From positions 99,495,689-99,559,688 of the forward strand of contig NC_072793.1 of the NCBI RefSeq assembly GCF_028583425.1: a stretch of 64,000 nucleotides of DNA, in the 5' to 3' direction. Shown piece by piece: positions 11,178 to 22,735 of the stretch (position 1 is its first letter; every line of letters begins with the position of its first letter). Both the position numbers and the translations under genes were made by a program. A model generated the notes under the pieces. The model was not told where the DNA came from, ran no database searches, and saw only the letters and a program-made list of their open reading frames with translations. Source of the DNA: Eublepharis macularius. Its lineage: Eukaryota; Chordata; Lepidosauria; Squamata; Eublepharidae.

Positions 11178-13718
11178 TAATTTAAATTTAATTTAATTTA
11201 ATTTATTATATTTATATTCCGCCCTCCCCGCTTTCGCAGTCTCAGGGCGGATAACAAATACAAACATCACCCAACCATTAAAAACATTTAAAAGCGTTAA
11301 ATAATACATTAAAAACATTTAAAAGCATTAAATATTACAGTTCATACTGCACAGTAGTTCATACATGCCTCTGTGTTTGCATAGGGGCGATGGTTTAACC
11401 CCCCCTCCACAGGGGGGGGGCACTGCCCGGCATCAACCATATGCCTGGTGGAATAGCTCTGTCTTACAGGCCCGGCGAAATGCAAGCAAATCTTGCCGGG
11501 CCCTTGTCTCGCAAGACAGAGCATTCCACCAGGCCGGGGCCAGGACTGAAAAGGCCCTGGCCCTGGTCGACACCAGGCGGGCCTCCCTAGGGCCAGGGAC
11601 ACTTAAAAGATGTTTTCCACTAGAGTGGAGAGTCCTCTGGGGCTCATAAGGTGAGAGACAGTCCCTCAGATATGTTGGTCCCAATCTGCGTAGGGCTTTG
11701 TAGGTTAACACCAAAACCTTGAACCTGATTCGGTACTTCACTGGCAGCCAATGCAGCTGGTGTAGCACCGGTGTAATATGCTCCCACACCGGTGCTCCAG
11801 CAATGACCCGCGCTGCTGCATTCTGTACCAGCTGTAACCACCGGATCAGGCCCATGGGAAGCCCAACGTAGAGCGCGTTACAGTAATCCAACCTAGAGGT
11901 GACCATTGCTTGGACCACTGTAGTCAAGTCATGGGGAGACAAATAAGGGGCAAGCTGCCTGGCCTGCCGAAGATGATAAAAGGAAGACCTGGCAATTGCA
12001 GTGATCTGGTCCTCCATCTTCAGGGAGGAATCCAGAATCACCCCCAGGCTCCTAACTCTCGAGGCCAGTGTAAGTACTGCCCCATCAAGTGTAGGAAGCC
12101 GGGGTCCCAAAGCCATCTCCCCACGACCCACATACAGGACCTCCGTCTTCGTGGGATTCAATTTCAGCCGACTTTGTCTCAACCAACCAGTCACAGCCTC
12201 AAAAGCACGCTCCAGGGCATCAGGGGCTGATCCAGGCCGCCCGTCCAACAGCAGATAAAGCTGGGTGTCATCCGCATATTGGTGACACCCAAGGCCGAAA
12301 CTCCGCACCAGCCGGGCGAGGGGGCGCATATAGATATTAAACAATAATGGAGAGAGTATCGCTCCCTGTGGCACACCACATACCAGTGGCCTACGAGATG
12401 ACACTCTCTCCCCAAGCTCCACCCTCTGTCCCCGATCATGGAGAAAGGAGACCAGCCACTGCAGTGCTGTCCCCTGAATCCCCACATCGGCAAGGCGTTG
12501 GGTCAAAAGCTCATGATCAAACGTATCAAACGCTGCTGACAGCAGTGCTGATCCGCCCTGATCCAGATGTCTGCGGAGATCGTCTGTGAGGGCGACCAGC
12601 AATGTCTCGACACCATGTCCCAGGCGGAAACCCGACTGGAAGGGGTCTAGGGCCGAGGTCTCCTTCAGGAAATTCTGCAGTTGCTTCTCTGCCGCCCGCT
12701 CAATCACCTTCCCCAAAAATGGAAGGTTGGAAACCGGTCGGTAATTGAGCAGGTCAGCAGGATCTAATGATGATTTCTTCAGAAGAGGCCGTACCACAGC
12801 TTCCTTCAGCGCCTTGGGAAAAACCCCAGAGCTCAAGGAAAGGTTTATAATCGCCTCCAAGGAATCCCGAAGCCCGTCAACACTGGCTTTCACCAGCCAT
12901 GACGGGCATGGGTCCAAGGGGCACGTGGTAGGCTGTACCACCTGCAGAATCCTGTCCACCTCTTCCCCGAAAAGAGGGCTGAAATGATCTAATATGGGTC
13001 CTGAAGACGGCCAAGGGGCCTCTAGTTCATTTACTGTATCAACTGTGGCTGGTAAGTCGCGGTGGAGAAGCAAGATCTTATCAGTAAAAAAGCTCGCAAA
13101 AGCCTCACAGCTTATCTCCAAATTCAACTTTTGATGGTCTCCACCTGATTGGGAGACCAATGAACGGGCCACATTAAATAATTTAGCCGGGCGTGAGCTA
13201 GCTGATGTGATGGAAGCTGCATAATATTCTTTCTTCACAGCTTTCACCGCCATCTCATAGGACTTCATAAACAGCCTATAAGATGTTCTTGCTTCCTCGT
13301 CACGAGATCGCCGCCACACGCGTTCAAGTCGTCTTAGCTCCCGTTTCTGTTGCTGCAGCTCCTCTGTATACCAAGGAGCCTGGCGATTCCGGCAGCGAAG
13401 AGGACGACGGGGGGCGATTTCATCGATGGCCTCAGAGAGCCGGACTTGCCAGCCCTCCACTAGCTCATCTAATGAACCACCGTGGAGCATTGGTTCCCGC
13501 AGAGCATTCTGGAACCCAATTGGGTCCATAAGTCTCCGCGGGTGAGCATAAATTTGCTCACCGCCCTTGCAGGGGGGGTGGCACGCCCAGCCAGGCCTTC
13601 AGAACCGCGTGGTCTGACCATGGCACCAACTCTGCTTTATCCAGAACCACATCCAATCCCATCCCGAAGATCAGATCTAGCGTGTGGCCTGCTTCTTGTG
13701 TGGGTGCCGATACAAACT
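11178..13718 (-). mobile_element. L2-group LINE inserted in a 5S SINE
   Basis: The element reads on the minus strand. Its 3' end lies at 11178, with AATTT-type tail repeats after a CCGCCCTGAGACTGCG block. The coding part fills 11433-13767, with endonuclease remnants at the 5' end and reverse transcriptase after them. The 5' end is truncated. Short GGGTT copies at 11173-11177 and 13719-13723 bracket it, and the two halves of the SINE match up across it. This dates the L2 as younger than the SINE. Confidence 0.85.
11433..13529 (-). CDS. L2 LINE pol: reverse transcriptase, 698 codons, catalytically defective
   Basis: This is the longest open frame in the window. It begins DPIGFQNALREPMLHGG, a linker after the endonuclease. 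The palm of the reverse transcriptase follows: PVSNLPFLGKVIER (about residue 270), QSGFRLGHG, SAAFDTFDH (motif A, about 330), GVPQGAILSPLLFN (motif B, about 385) and YADDTQLYL (motif C, about 420). The C-terminal region has LDYCNALYVGLP, LQLVQNAAARV and HITPVLHQLHWLPV. L2-type proteins copy their RNA at a nicked target. Motif A normally reads LLILLDLSAAFD, as in the copy near 57400. Here five residues including the first catalytic aspartate are missing in frame, so the enzyme should be dead although the frame is open. The start codon is simply the first methionine in frame. The endonuclease lies upstream in another frame. Confidence 0.85.
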   Translation of the reverse strand: MDPIGFQNALREPMLHGGSLDELVEGWQVRLSEAIDEIAPRRPLRCRNRQAPWYTEELQQQKRELRRLERVWRRSRDEEARTSYRLFMKSYEMAVKAVKKEYYAASITSASSRPAKLFNVARSLVSQSGGDHQKLNLEISCEAFASFFTDKILLLHRDLPATVDTVNELEAPWPSSGPILDHFSPLFGEEVDRILQVVQPTTCPLDPCPSWLVKASVDGLRDSLEAIINLSLSSGVFPKALKEAVVRPLLKKSSLDPADLLNYRPVSNLPFLGKVIERAAEKQLQNFLKETSALDPFQSGFRLGHGVETLLVALTDDLRRHLDQGGSALLSAAFDTFDHELLTQRLADVGIQGTALQWLVSFLHDRGQRVELGERVSSRRPLVCGVPQGAILSPLLFNIYMRPLARLVRSFGLGCHQYADDTQLYLLLDGRPGSAPDALERAFEAVTGWLRQSRLKLNPTKTEVLYVGRGEMALGPRLPTLDGAVLTLASRVRSLGVILDSSLKMEDQITAIARSSFYHLRQARQLAPYLSPHDLTTVVQAMVTSRLDYCNALYVGLPMGLIRWLQLVQNAAARVIAGAPVWEHITPVLHQLHWLPVKYRIRFKVLVLTYKALRRLGPTYLRDCLSPYEPQRTLHSSGKHLLSVPGPREARLVSTRARAFSVLAPAWWNALSCETRARQDLLAFRRACKTELFHQAYG

Positions 13719-13767
13719 GGGTTGCTTGCCACATAGAAGCAGGCAATGGTAAACCACCTCTAAACAT
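13558..13767 (-). pseudogene. L2 LINE endonuclease C-terminal remnant
   Basis: The frame reads AGHTLDLIFGMGLDVVL and PWSDHAVLKAWL. The WSDH block is the end of the apurinic-type endonuclease domain in CR1/L2 LINEs. It lies in a different frame from the reverse transcriptase at 11433-13529. A run of seven guanines near 13571 is the likely frameshift. The N-terminal endonuclease is absent because the element is 5'-truncated. Confidence 0.8.
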
Positions 13768-13818
13768 TTTTGCCTTGAAAATGCTATGAGAACCCCATAT
13801 TGGCTACCACTTGACAGC
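13719..13818 (+). mobile_element. 5S-rRNA-derived SINE, right half
   Basis: It continues the SINE cut at 11177: GGGTTGC, then AGGCAATGGTAAACCACCTC, TTTTGCCTTGAAAA and CTACCACTTGACAGCG. This is the non-5S tail typical of the family. The (GAAA)n tract follows directly. Confidence 0.85.
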
Positions 13819-13951
<133 letters not shown>

Positions 13952-14309
13952 CTGGTTCATAACAAAACAAGGTGATGTCCAGGAACCAATACAACTATTT
14001 TTGTAGGTTATTCCTGCTAGACTGTAATATGTTCCAGCAGTCATATAAAAATACAGGAGGAGATGCCTACTCTTTTTTTCCAGCATAGAAATTATCTCCT
14101 TTTGTATGTATATCTTTTTTTGAACCTGGGAAATACAGTGAGCTGAATAAGAATTAACTAATACATCAGATATTAGAAAGACAAACTAAATATCAAACCT
14201 ACTTAGCAAAGTGGCCCCTTTATACTGTCCAATGAAGTATGGCAACTTGTGTCACCACCAGCTTTAGCAAGGCAGGACAACTGGCATTCCTTCTGCATGA
14301 AGGGATTCC

Positions 14310-14614
14310 CTAGGGATCCCATTTCCCTCGTACGAGTGGAGGATCCCCTGCTCCCGACCTCAGCCCCCCCTACTTACCTGGCCAATGGAGGGAAAGGTGC
14401 AGGGAACGGGTCTTAGAGCTCCAGAGCACACTCTTGCATGCTCCAGAGGACTTCCTTGTTGTACCAAGAATGACATCATTCCCGGCACAAGAAGGAAGTG
14501 AATGCCCCCGCGCAGGGCTGATTTGATAAAAATTGTCCCCCAACACTAGACCTCCCCGCACCACCCACAACCTCCCTGTCCCCGGTTTAGGCCCCAAAGG
14601 ACCTGGCAACCCTA
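14310..14614. mobile_element. TIR repeat ending TGGCAACCCTA, 5' end eroded
   Basis: Shares CCCCTACTTACCTGGCCA, ATGACATCATTCCCGG and CCTGGCAACCCTA with the copy at 15403-15770. The left terminal repeat is lost. No coding capacity. Confidence 0.6.
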
Positions 14615-15402
14615 GGGTTTCATCTGTTGGAACCAATGAGGTGTGGCTGGAAATTTTTCAGAAAATTTTCCAGTGCCATATTTTTTAGTGAAAAATGTTC
14701 TGTCCCACATATCATCTATTTATCTATAGTTGTCATGGCTATTGTGCTGCAAATCAGTCATGTTAGATGAGTTATATGTGGGATGTAAAGCCTGGAAAAA
14801 CCTCAGTGTTTGCACATAGTTCAGGCTTGTACTTGGTATATTTACTTCCTTTTACTAGTTATTTAAATATTTGAATTATGAATTTAAATTTGAATTGGAA
14901 AAATGCCATAATTTTCTGGGAAACCTACATCATTGTCTGGGAGCTTTCTTAACTTTTTAATGTTTATTCCCTTAGATAACAGTTCTTGAGTATCAGAAGA
15001 TATTGTTTGAAGAAAATTAAATAAATTGTTATATTGGATTATCTACATCATTGTCAAATTTGATTCTTTTAATTTTTTTCTTGTAATTATCAAAAGTGAA
15101 TGAACAAGAGACTATGTACAAGAAAAGCATTTTGTGCATAGGAAAGTATTTCTTATAGATTTCTTCTATAATATTTAATGATCAGACATACAAGAAAAAA
15201 GCTGTGGATAAAATATATTTTGTCAAAGTACACTTTCATCAACTGCAGGTAAAGTCAGGTCCAAGAGTAGTCGTTTCCCAGATACATGAAGCCTCCTTTT
15301 ACTATGAGGGATCAAAACTTTCTCTCAAGAAGATAATTTATTATGAGCTATGAAGTTGTAAACAGTTGTAAAAGTTATTCTGGCTGTGCTGATACCAGTT
15401 AG
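14615..15402 (+). other. Intronic sequence, nothing recognised
   Basis: AT-rich, no named repeat or exon seen. Confidence 0.35.
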
Positions 15403-15770
15403 TAGGGCTGCCAATTCCCTGGGGCGGGGGATCCCCTGTTCCCACTTCCTCCCCCCCGCCCCCACTTACCTGGCCAGAAGGGGGGCGTGCCCCCAGGGTG
15501 CCCCCTGGTGGCACGGTGCACCCCCAGGTGGCACGGCGCACACCCCACACCCCACAACGGGCACATTTCGAGCTCAGCCCTTCGACAAGCGCAGGAGCGC
15601 ACGCCGGGCCACCCTTTGACCCATGTGATGATGTCACTTCCCAGAAGTGATGTCATCATGCACACCGGGAGTGCACGCGTGCATATCGCGCGCAAGAGAA
15701 AGGACACCAGAGACCGCAGAGGGTGAGTGCCAGGCTCCCACCAGGGGACTCAAGGGACCTGGCAACCCTA
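15403..15770. mobile_element. Non-autonomous TIR element, hAT-like
   Basis: The ends TAGGGCTGCCA and TGGCAACCCTA are inverted with one mismatch. The flanks CCAGTTAG (15395-15402) and CTATTTAG (15771-15778) agree at 6 of 8 bases, consistent with an old 8-bp hAT-type duplication. A GC-rich interior includes an imperfect palindrome, GATGATGTCACTTC...GAAGTGATGTCATC (15627-15658). It has no transposase. Confidence 0.6.
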
Positions 15771-16062
15771 CTATTTAGCATGGCCTCTCTTGCAAACAGA
15801 TAACAGCCAAATATAGAGATAAACATTTCAGTTATTTAACAATTCAAAATACCTCCCAGTTTTAGAATGGATGTGAACATAGTGAAATTGAACTAAAATA
15901 GTTGTGGGGTGGTACAATGTGACAAACCCTGACTGACTGGAAATTTGGACAGGGCACAGATGAGTTCATAAACTGTTGAAGGCCACTTTGTACAGTATAA
16001 TTCTCCTGTATGAAAGTGATTTTTTCTAGAAAAGCAATGTTTACTGTGATATGTGATGTAGG

Positions 16063-16302
16063 TAGGTCCTAGAGATTGCAAGTGGGACCTGGAGATCCCC
16101 CAAAGTTAGAATTGATATCCAGATTACAAAGCTCATCTGATTTCCAGACTACAGAGATCAGTTCTAGAGAAAATGGCTGCTTTGAAGGGTGGAATTTATG
16201 GCATTATACTCGGCTGATATCCCTCTTCTTGCCAAACTCCGCCGATCTCAGGCTCCACCCTCAAATCTCCAGGTATTTCCCAACATGAAGTTGGCAAACC
16301 TA
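16063..16302 (-). mobile_element. TIR repeat, second family with TTGCCA ends
   Basis: On the minus strand it reads TAGGTTTGCCAACTTCATG, GGAGATTTGAGGGTGGAG and CCATTTTCTCTAGAAC. It matches the copies at 23369 and 36731. Short, non-coding and diverged. Confidence 0.65.
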
Positions 16303-18833
16303 GTGTGAAACACAGTGTAAACACAATCTTGCTATTCATGGACCTCCTTGCAAAATTATTATCCTCATCTCGTGAAATTGTAAAGTGTGAACCATCCTAA
16401 ATGGCTCTGTTTTGAAGGTAGTCAAATAATCTGTCTGGGATCTTATTTTAACTGCTTTTCACAGCATCCAGCAACCCAAAATTAGTATAACTCTGCTATT
16501 TGCCTCTGTACTACAGTACATTGGCTAATGGTTTTGGAGATTAATGTAGTAAATCCAAATCTTTTGTGAGGCTTTGGGGGAAGTTAAGTACTTTACTAAT
16601 TATGCCGGTATACACTTAGGTGTTTTTAAGAATTTAACTGATGAGGCTTTCTTGCTTGTGTCTAATAACACATTTCTGAAAGTGGAACAAGAATCTAGAT
16701 ATGTGTTTTTATTACAGTTTTTATATGAATGTGTAATTTGGGAGCTGCTGCATTTCCAATAATGCTGTGGATGATGTTGGGAGGGAAGGAAATGTGTATT
16801 TGCATTGGAATATGTGTGAGTTACCTAAATTTAATGCTCCTTTGTTTTTAAATTTAAGTACAAGGTGTTGCTGGCTGCTGTAACAAAATAATTACATCAG
16901 GGAACTAAAAATGAGGGTGCTTATTCAACAGATTTCCAAAGTGGAAATGCAGGAAGTTGGGGAGGAGAGTATTTTATAACCATAAGGTGTCTTTGTTAAA
17001 CCATACATACTGCTGCTCCCTTTTATGTTCTTTTCCAATCTGCTAACAATCTGAAACAAGTTTATCTAGATTCATGGATTAACAGATTCAAAAAGATCAA
17101 AGTATCTTTCTACAGTTTTGAGATGTTTAAAATTATATAGTTAAACTTCATGTAATACATCACAGCATATTTGGTGTGTGTGTGTGTGTGTGTGTCCATT
17201 CATCTATTGGACCTTGATCTGAATATGAGAGGCTTACCCTTTTCCGCCAGCTGTTCTGGAACTCACTGTTTTAAGGTCAGCCTCACATATTGCAAGCAAA
17301 CACCAGCAGGAGCAGAATGAGTGACTCATACTTCCTTGCCTGTGCTTGTTTGTAACATACAAAAACTGCCCTGGGATGGTAACATAGATTACTGGATACT
17401 GTGGAGATCAATTTTGGAGCAATCAGTGCAGAATTCCTTGTTAGTTGTATGGGATTTCGTTTCTGTGATTTATGACTGTACTTAGTAGTAGAAAAAACTC
17501 TAATGGAGCATGTGAATAAGCCTTCCTCAAGAATGTGATATGAGGATGTGGGAGTCAAAATGTAGAAACTACTTGGGTATAGTCAAATTCTGCTGTATTC
17601 TTGGGTATTCTGCTGTATTCTTGGGTATTCTTGGGTATAATCATATAGCAAAGTTGTTGAGGATTCAGTTGGGTACATGCAACAGAATAATTTGTAAGCA
17701 CCTGTTACTAAGTGAAATAACAATATGGGTGTAAATTAATGACTTGCATATATAGAATCTTGGGTTGGAAAGTATATTGAAACTAGGGCGGTCATGCTGC
17801 TTGCTATCTAAGATGAAATAAGAGTCTCTTTGCATTAATATATAGACTACTGGGAGCATTTAAACTGCTAGATCTATGTGTTCATGCCTAGCATCAATAA
17901 CGTCTTGACAAAGGTTATTCCAGGCTGATTTAAATGATGCAAGGGCTGCATAGAAGCATAGTAGTTACAATGTTCAGAAGACTTTTTCTGATATCCTGGC
18001 TTAAATGCATGCAACATCTGAATACTAGAGTAAACACTATACATCATTGGCACAGGTAAATGCTTTGAGGCCTTCATTAGTATTGGCTGGCACAGCAGCC
18101 TAGGTTACAGTGATGGCATAGACAGAGTGGTGTAGAAGAGTTGAGTTAGAAAATTATTTGCTTTTTGCAATCAATGGAAACCTGGCGGTGCTGACTTTCT
18201 CTGGAATGTACAAAGTATTTAGATGGTGTTATTTTATAGAAGCTTCCTAAATGTTTAAGATGATTCAAAGCTCTCTAAATGAGATTAAGCTATAACTCAT
18301 TTTAGTACATTGTAACTGGAGTGAAAGAGTGTAGCTCAGCATACAAATTAGCTCTTTTCTATAATCTTAGTCTTTACAATATGGCAGTTCATGCATGGGT
18401 TTAACATATTTATTTTAAAGGAAGAGATAGCACAAACTGCCAAAGACACACGTAATATTTGTTTAATAAATGTGATGGCAGAATGCCGATAAACCAATTT
18501 GAAAATGTAATGTTTGAAATGCCAATGAATAATAATAAGTAAGATGGCCAAATAGCCAAATCTAAAATGTTTGCTTGCAATTTTTCTGTGTAAGTACAAT
18601 CAAGGTACAAATGGATTTTTAAAATATCTTGGAGGATTTTTAGTGATAAATGGTCACTATCTCAAAATCACTTCCTGGGTAATTTTTTTGGGGGGGGTAT
18701 AAGTTTCCACTTCTCTATGTTCAAGATGATACCAGTGCTGTAATAATTTATACTATCATTCATCCTGAAATGGAGTGGAAATGAGGTAAAGGCATATATT
18801 TAAACAGGTAATCTTTTGTTCATTCTTTGACCC
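16303..18833 (+). other. Intronic sequence with small simple repeats
   Basis: It holds a (TG)n run at 17174-17195 and a short tandem, TATTCTGCTGTATTCTTGGG, near 17590-17635. I see no gene, exon or named transposon in the rest. Confidence 0.45.
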
Positions 18834-19075
18834 TAAGAGAGCATGAGTACTGTAGTTGTTAGAGTGTCAAACTACTATCTGAGGGACTCGGGTTCGCAAC
18901 CACATTCTGCTACGGAAGTTTGTTGATGACTTTGAGCCAGTCACACACACGTAGCATAACCTACCCCATAAAGCTGTTACTGTGAAGAGAAAGTGAAAAA
19001 GGAGAGAATAATTTTGTAAACCTCTTTGATTCCCCTTTGGAGAGAAAAGTGGGGTATAAATGAAGTGGTCTATAG
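18834..19075 (+). mobile_element. tRNA-derived/MIR-like SINE
   Basis: It has the order TAGTTGTTAGAGTGTCAAAC, GGGTTCGCAACCA (B-box-like), GAGCCAGTCACACAC and CCCCTTTGGAGAGAAAAGTG, ending GGGTATAAATGAAG. This is a full-length but diverged copy of a common squamate SINE. Confidence 0.75.
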
Positions 19076-20803
19076 ATCAGAAATTCCACCGAGGAATTTC
19101 GGTGGACAGCTGATCCAAGGACAGCTGATCCAAGTACAGGATATCTAAAGCAAATTCACAGTTATCAACTAAAAATCTGGCTGATTGCTGCAGATTTCCC
19201 CCCAGAAATATGGTTTTTCCTTTGTCTTATTTTGAAATTTAAGCAACAAGACAAGCAGGGCTTGGCATTTGAGTTCCCTAGTATTTGAAGTTGTTCAGTT
19301 ACTTTTATCCTGTGCTAAAGATCCTTGTTAGATTGTCTTACTAAAAGTATGAAAAATGTAGGATATCATCCATAGAGGAACAGGGGGGAAAGCTCTTGAT
19401 GGTTTCTTTGCTAAAACATGTTGCAGGATGGGACTTATCTATAGAAGTATGATGCCTTTTCATCTTTAATTTGGTATTACTTATTGAGGCCTTATTGAGG
19501 AAGTTGGCTCAAAACCAATGACTTTTTAAAGAAGCATATCTTTGTAAGAAAGTTCTTCTATTTATACTAAGAAAATTTTGGTACTCTGGTAATATTTAGT
19601 AATTAGCATCCAGTTGACCTATTATATACACTTGCATCAATCTTGCAATCCCTAAGCCATGGTTTGATAAAGTTGTAAACAGCAGAAGCGGAATAAAGGA
19701 TGCACTGAAGAATGATATTTTATTTGCTAGCAAGATAAATGGTGGTTGGAGCACATCAGCTTCTTGGTAGCTTTGTAAGCGTAAAACTGCAACATTTCAT
19801 AGTAAAGAGCTAGTGAGTGACTTGAACACCTATGCTATGCAGCTTACACAGAGCCTGAAGATGCAAGAGCTCATTGCATGTGACAGGGTATTTTCTAGCT
19901 TTGGGACACTGTGTTAAACCTATTCAAAATACCACTAGGATTTATTTCTTCCATCTTGGTGGTACACAGATATTAAATACTCCCTCTTTTGTGTGTTTAT
20001 TGAGTAGGATTATTGTGTGTGGGAGTGTGTTTTAATTATACCAAAATTCAAATCTTAATTTTTCTTTCAGAATCCATTTCTCACAGGGCTTTAGAGATTC
20101 CCGCTTCCCACATGTTGATTTCAGTCAATGTGGCTTTGTCAAAAGCAGACTGGTTGCCACAGCAACAGAGCTGTTAACACTAAAGATGTCATTGCTAGAA
20201 GGTAGGGAAAAGGGGGGATGGGCTTCTCTGGCTCAGCTCTGTTTTTGCAGCAGAAGCCCCTATTGCAGCCACATTACAGTACAAGGTCCCCATTGTCTTT
20301 GAAGAGTAAAAGCCTTTTATATTTTCCCTTCTCTATCCTTTCAGATCAATTTACAGTCACACTTTGACACTTTGGCAGGATAGGAAGATTAGGGTTCTGC
20401 TTGATATGCTGAACTCCTCATACTGTCAGTCAAGCCTATTCCTTGAGCAGGCTGTAAAGAATAGTCAGATGTGTGGAATCTGCAGTAGCTGGTTTGTCTT
20501 AGGGCAAAAGTAAAGTGAGGGGGTAATGCCCCAAGAGTGTTGGTTACCTTTCTTGCTCTCCCCCCCCCCACCCCCACCTCTGTTAGAGTATAAGCCAAGA
20601 AATCTCCACATCAAATTTTACTTTGTCTGTGAATTCACTTGGTTCCTTAGTAGACAATTTGTTATGTCTTGCCCCCTGCCCCCGTAGAATGGTAATAATA
20701 ACACTGGCCAGCTTTACATGATTGTCCCATCTACTGGCAGCATTCAAATTGTATGCTCCTTGGAGATGGGGATGTCTTCCTCTTTTTTTGCTGTTGTTAC
20801 TCT
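19076..20803 (+). other. Intronic sequence, small hairpin only
   Basis: A short hairpin TCCACCGA...TCGGTGGA and a 15-bp tandem ACAGCTGATCCAAGG lie at about 19085-19135. Nothing else is recognised. Confidence 0.4.
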
Positions 20804-21015
20804 GTTTAGTGTCAGACTAGGATCTGAGAATCTCATGTTCAATTTCCCACTTTGCCATGGAAGTATGCTGGTTAACTCTCAGCTCATCACAGACTTAGCC
20901 TAAACTACCTCATAGGGTTGTTGTTAGGATGAAATGGAAGAGGGAAGAATATTGTAATCCATTTTGGGTCCTCCTGACTGGGGAGAAAAGTGGGGTAAAA
21001 ATTAAGTAAATAAAA
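20804..21015 (+). mobile_element. tRNA-derived/MIR-like SINE
   Basis: GTGTCAGACTAGGATCTGAG, TTCAATTTCCCACTTTGCC, CTCATAGGGTTGTTGTTAGG and GGGGAGAAAAGTGGGGTAAA place it in the same family as 18834. Head truncated. Confidence 0.75.
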
Positions 21016-21480
21016 TTTAAAAGTATAGATAGATGAAAGAGACACCATAATGAGAAAATAAAGTGTTCACATTCACATTTCTGAGTATGCTAAGTTGACA
21101 GCAATAAATACAGTGAAGGGAAACATGTAGACCAGCACTCAGCAACTGCATACTGTTGTCACAATTAATCATGATTTTGTACAAGCCATTATAGGCAACT
21201 TACTAGCTGCCCAAAACAAACCCCTGCTGTGTATATACCACGGCTTGTCTGCTTCATGCCAACCTTCCACTAGTTTATGTGGATGCTATAACTAGTGCTG
21301 CTCAGTTGCTTGGCTGCTGTCAAAGCATCACTATACATGCAGCCTGCTTGCTAGTGTTCTGTCAGAACAATGGAGTAAAAAGCAACAGGTATTTTGGGGT
21401 GGTCTTCAGATCACTCACAGCTTGTCCAAGTGCCAGCTGGAAGTGCTGGCTTTGAGAGCTCATACTCTGAAAACCTTGTT

Positions 21481-21488
<8 letters not shown>

Positions 21489-21530
<42 letters not shown>

Positions 21531-22181
21531 ATAGATTTTTATTGGATGGGTCAATATATATTCAATTTCAAATACAAATACATTCCATTTCATTTCCCCT
21601 GTGTATATCTCCCCACCCCCTCCCCTCCCCCCTTTTCAATAATGACTTCCAACAGCACTCCATCCCCCGTTATTAATAATACCTTATTTCTATACTAAAG
21701 TTGTTCTTTTCTTATTATTAGCAAAGATCGTAATTATATCTTATCTTACTTAATTTCTTAAAACCCCTCGAAAGACAATAATTGTCCCTTAAGATCCCAT
21801 TTCTTTTCCATGTATTTTTTCAACTTTTTCCAATCTTCCAAAAATGCTTCTGGATCTTGCTCCTTCAAATTTCTTGTTAGTTTGTCCATTTCAGTCATGT
21901 ACAACAATTTCCTTGTCCATTCTTCAATTTCAGGTATTTCTTCTCTCTTCCAGTACTGAGCATATATTATTCTAGCTGCTGATATCATATAATATAACAA
22001 TATCTTATCATTTCTATTAACATCTTCCAAATGCAATGATAATAACAACATTTCTGGGTTTTTTGCAACATTATAACGAAGTATCAAAGACATCTCAGTA
22101 CATATTTTGGTCCAAAAGTCTCTAGCCTTACGACAAGTCCACCACATATGAAATAGAGAACCTTCATGCTCCTTACATTTC
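21489..22181 (-). mobile_element. 5'-truncated L1 with 17-bp target duplication
   Basis: AACCTTGTTGGTCTCTC occurs at 21472-21488 and again at 22182-22198, a perfect 17-bp duplication. Between the copies lies the 3' end of an L1 on the minus strand, with AATAAA near its 3' end. Where a poly(A) tail is expected, the strand carries a GA run (CT on +, up to 21526). The ORF2 C-terminus is at 21758-22180. Confidence 0.9.
21758..22180 (-). pseudogene. L1 ORF2 C-terminal fragment
   Basis: The frame reads LKCKEHEGSLFHMWWTC and then KARDFWTKICTEMSLI, ending WDLKGQLLSFEGF at the natural stop. This is the cysteine/histidine zinc-knuckle region and tail of the reverse transcriptase protein. About 140 residues are open without a stop. 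The first few residues of the frame come from flanking DNA, so the L1 part starts at about 22180. No reverse transcriptase core is present. Confidence 0.85.
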
Positions 22182-22374
22182 AACCTTGTTGGTCTCTCCG
22201 TTGACATGGGATTCAAATCCCACTGCTCTACTGCATACCAATGCAGTTACCTACCTGAAGCAAAATATATTGTGGCTTGATCAAACTATGGTTTATTCTA
22301 ACATCTTAATGCAGCTAAGGTAAATGATGGTAGAAAACCTATGGGGAAATATTAGAACGAGAACAGATTAGAGA

Positions 22375-22600
22375 GAGCCAGTTTGGTGTAGTGGCTAAGA
22401 GTGCCGGGACTCTAATCTGGAGAACTGGGTTTGATTTCCCCACTCTTCCACTTGAAGCCAGCTAGGTGACCTTGGGTCAGTCACAGCTTGCTGAAGCTCT
22501 CTTAGTCCCACTCACTGGGTGTTTGTTGTGGGGATAATAATATAATTTGTAAACTGCTCTGAGTGGGTGTTAAGTTGCCCTGAAGGGCGACATATAAATC
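22375..22600 (+). mobile_element. tRNA-derived/MIR-like SINE
   Basis: It opens AGAGCCAGTTTGGTGTAGTG, followed by GGTTTGATTTCCCCACTC, GTGACCTTGGGTCAGTCAC and a GGGCGACATATAAATC tail. This is one of the best preserved SINE copies here. Confidence 0.85.
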
Positions 22601-22639
22601 AAATTTATTTTAATGATTTTTTAAAAATTATTATTGATG

Positions 22640-22735
22640 TTATGTTTTTGTGACTTTTAATGTATTTTTTGAATGTCGTTAGCCACCCTGAGCCCATCTG
22701 TGGGGAGGGCGGGGTATAAATCAAATAAATAAATA
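22640..22735 (+). mobile_element. LINE (L2/CR1) 3' end
   Basis: TTAGCCACCCTGAGCCC, GGGGAGGGCGGGGTATAAAT and a CAAATAAATAAAT tail are the end of an L2/CR1-group LINE. No coding sequence. Confidence 0.6.
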
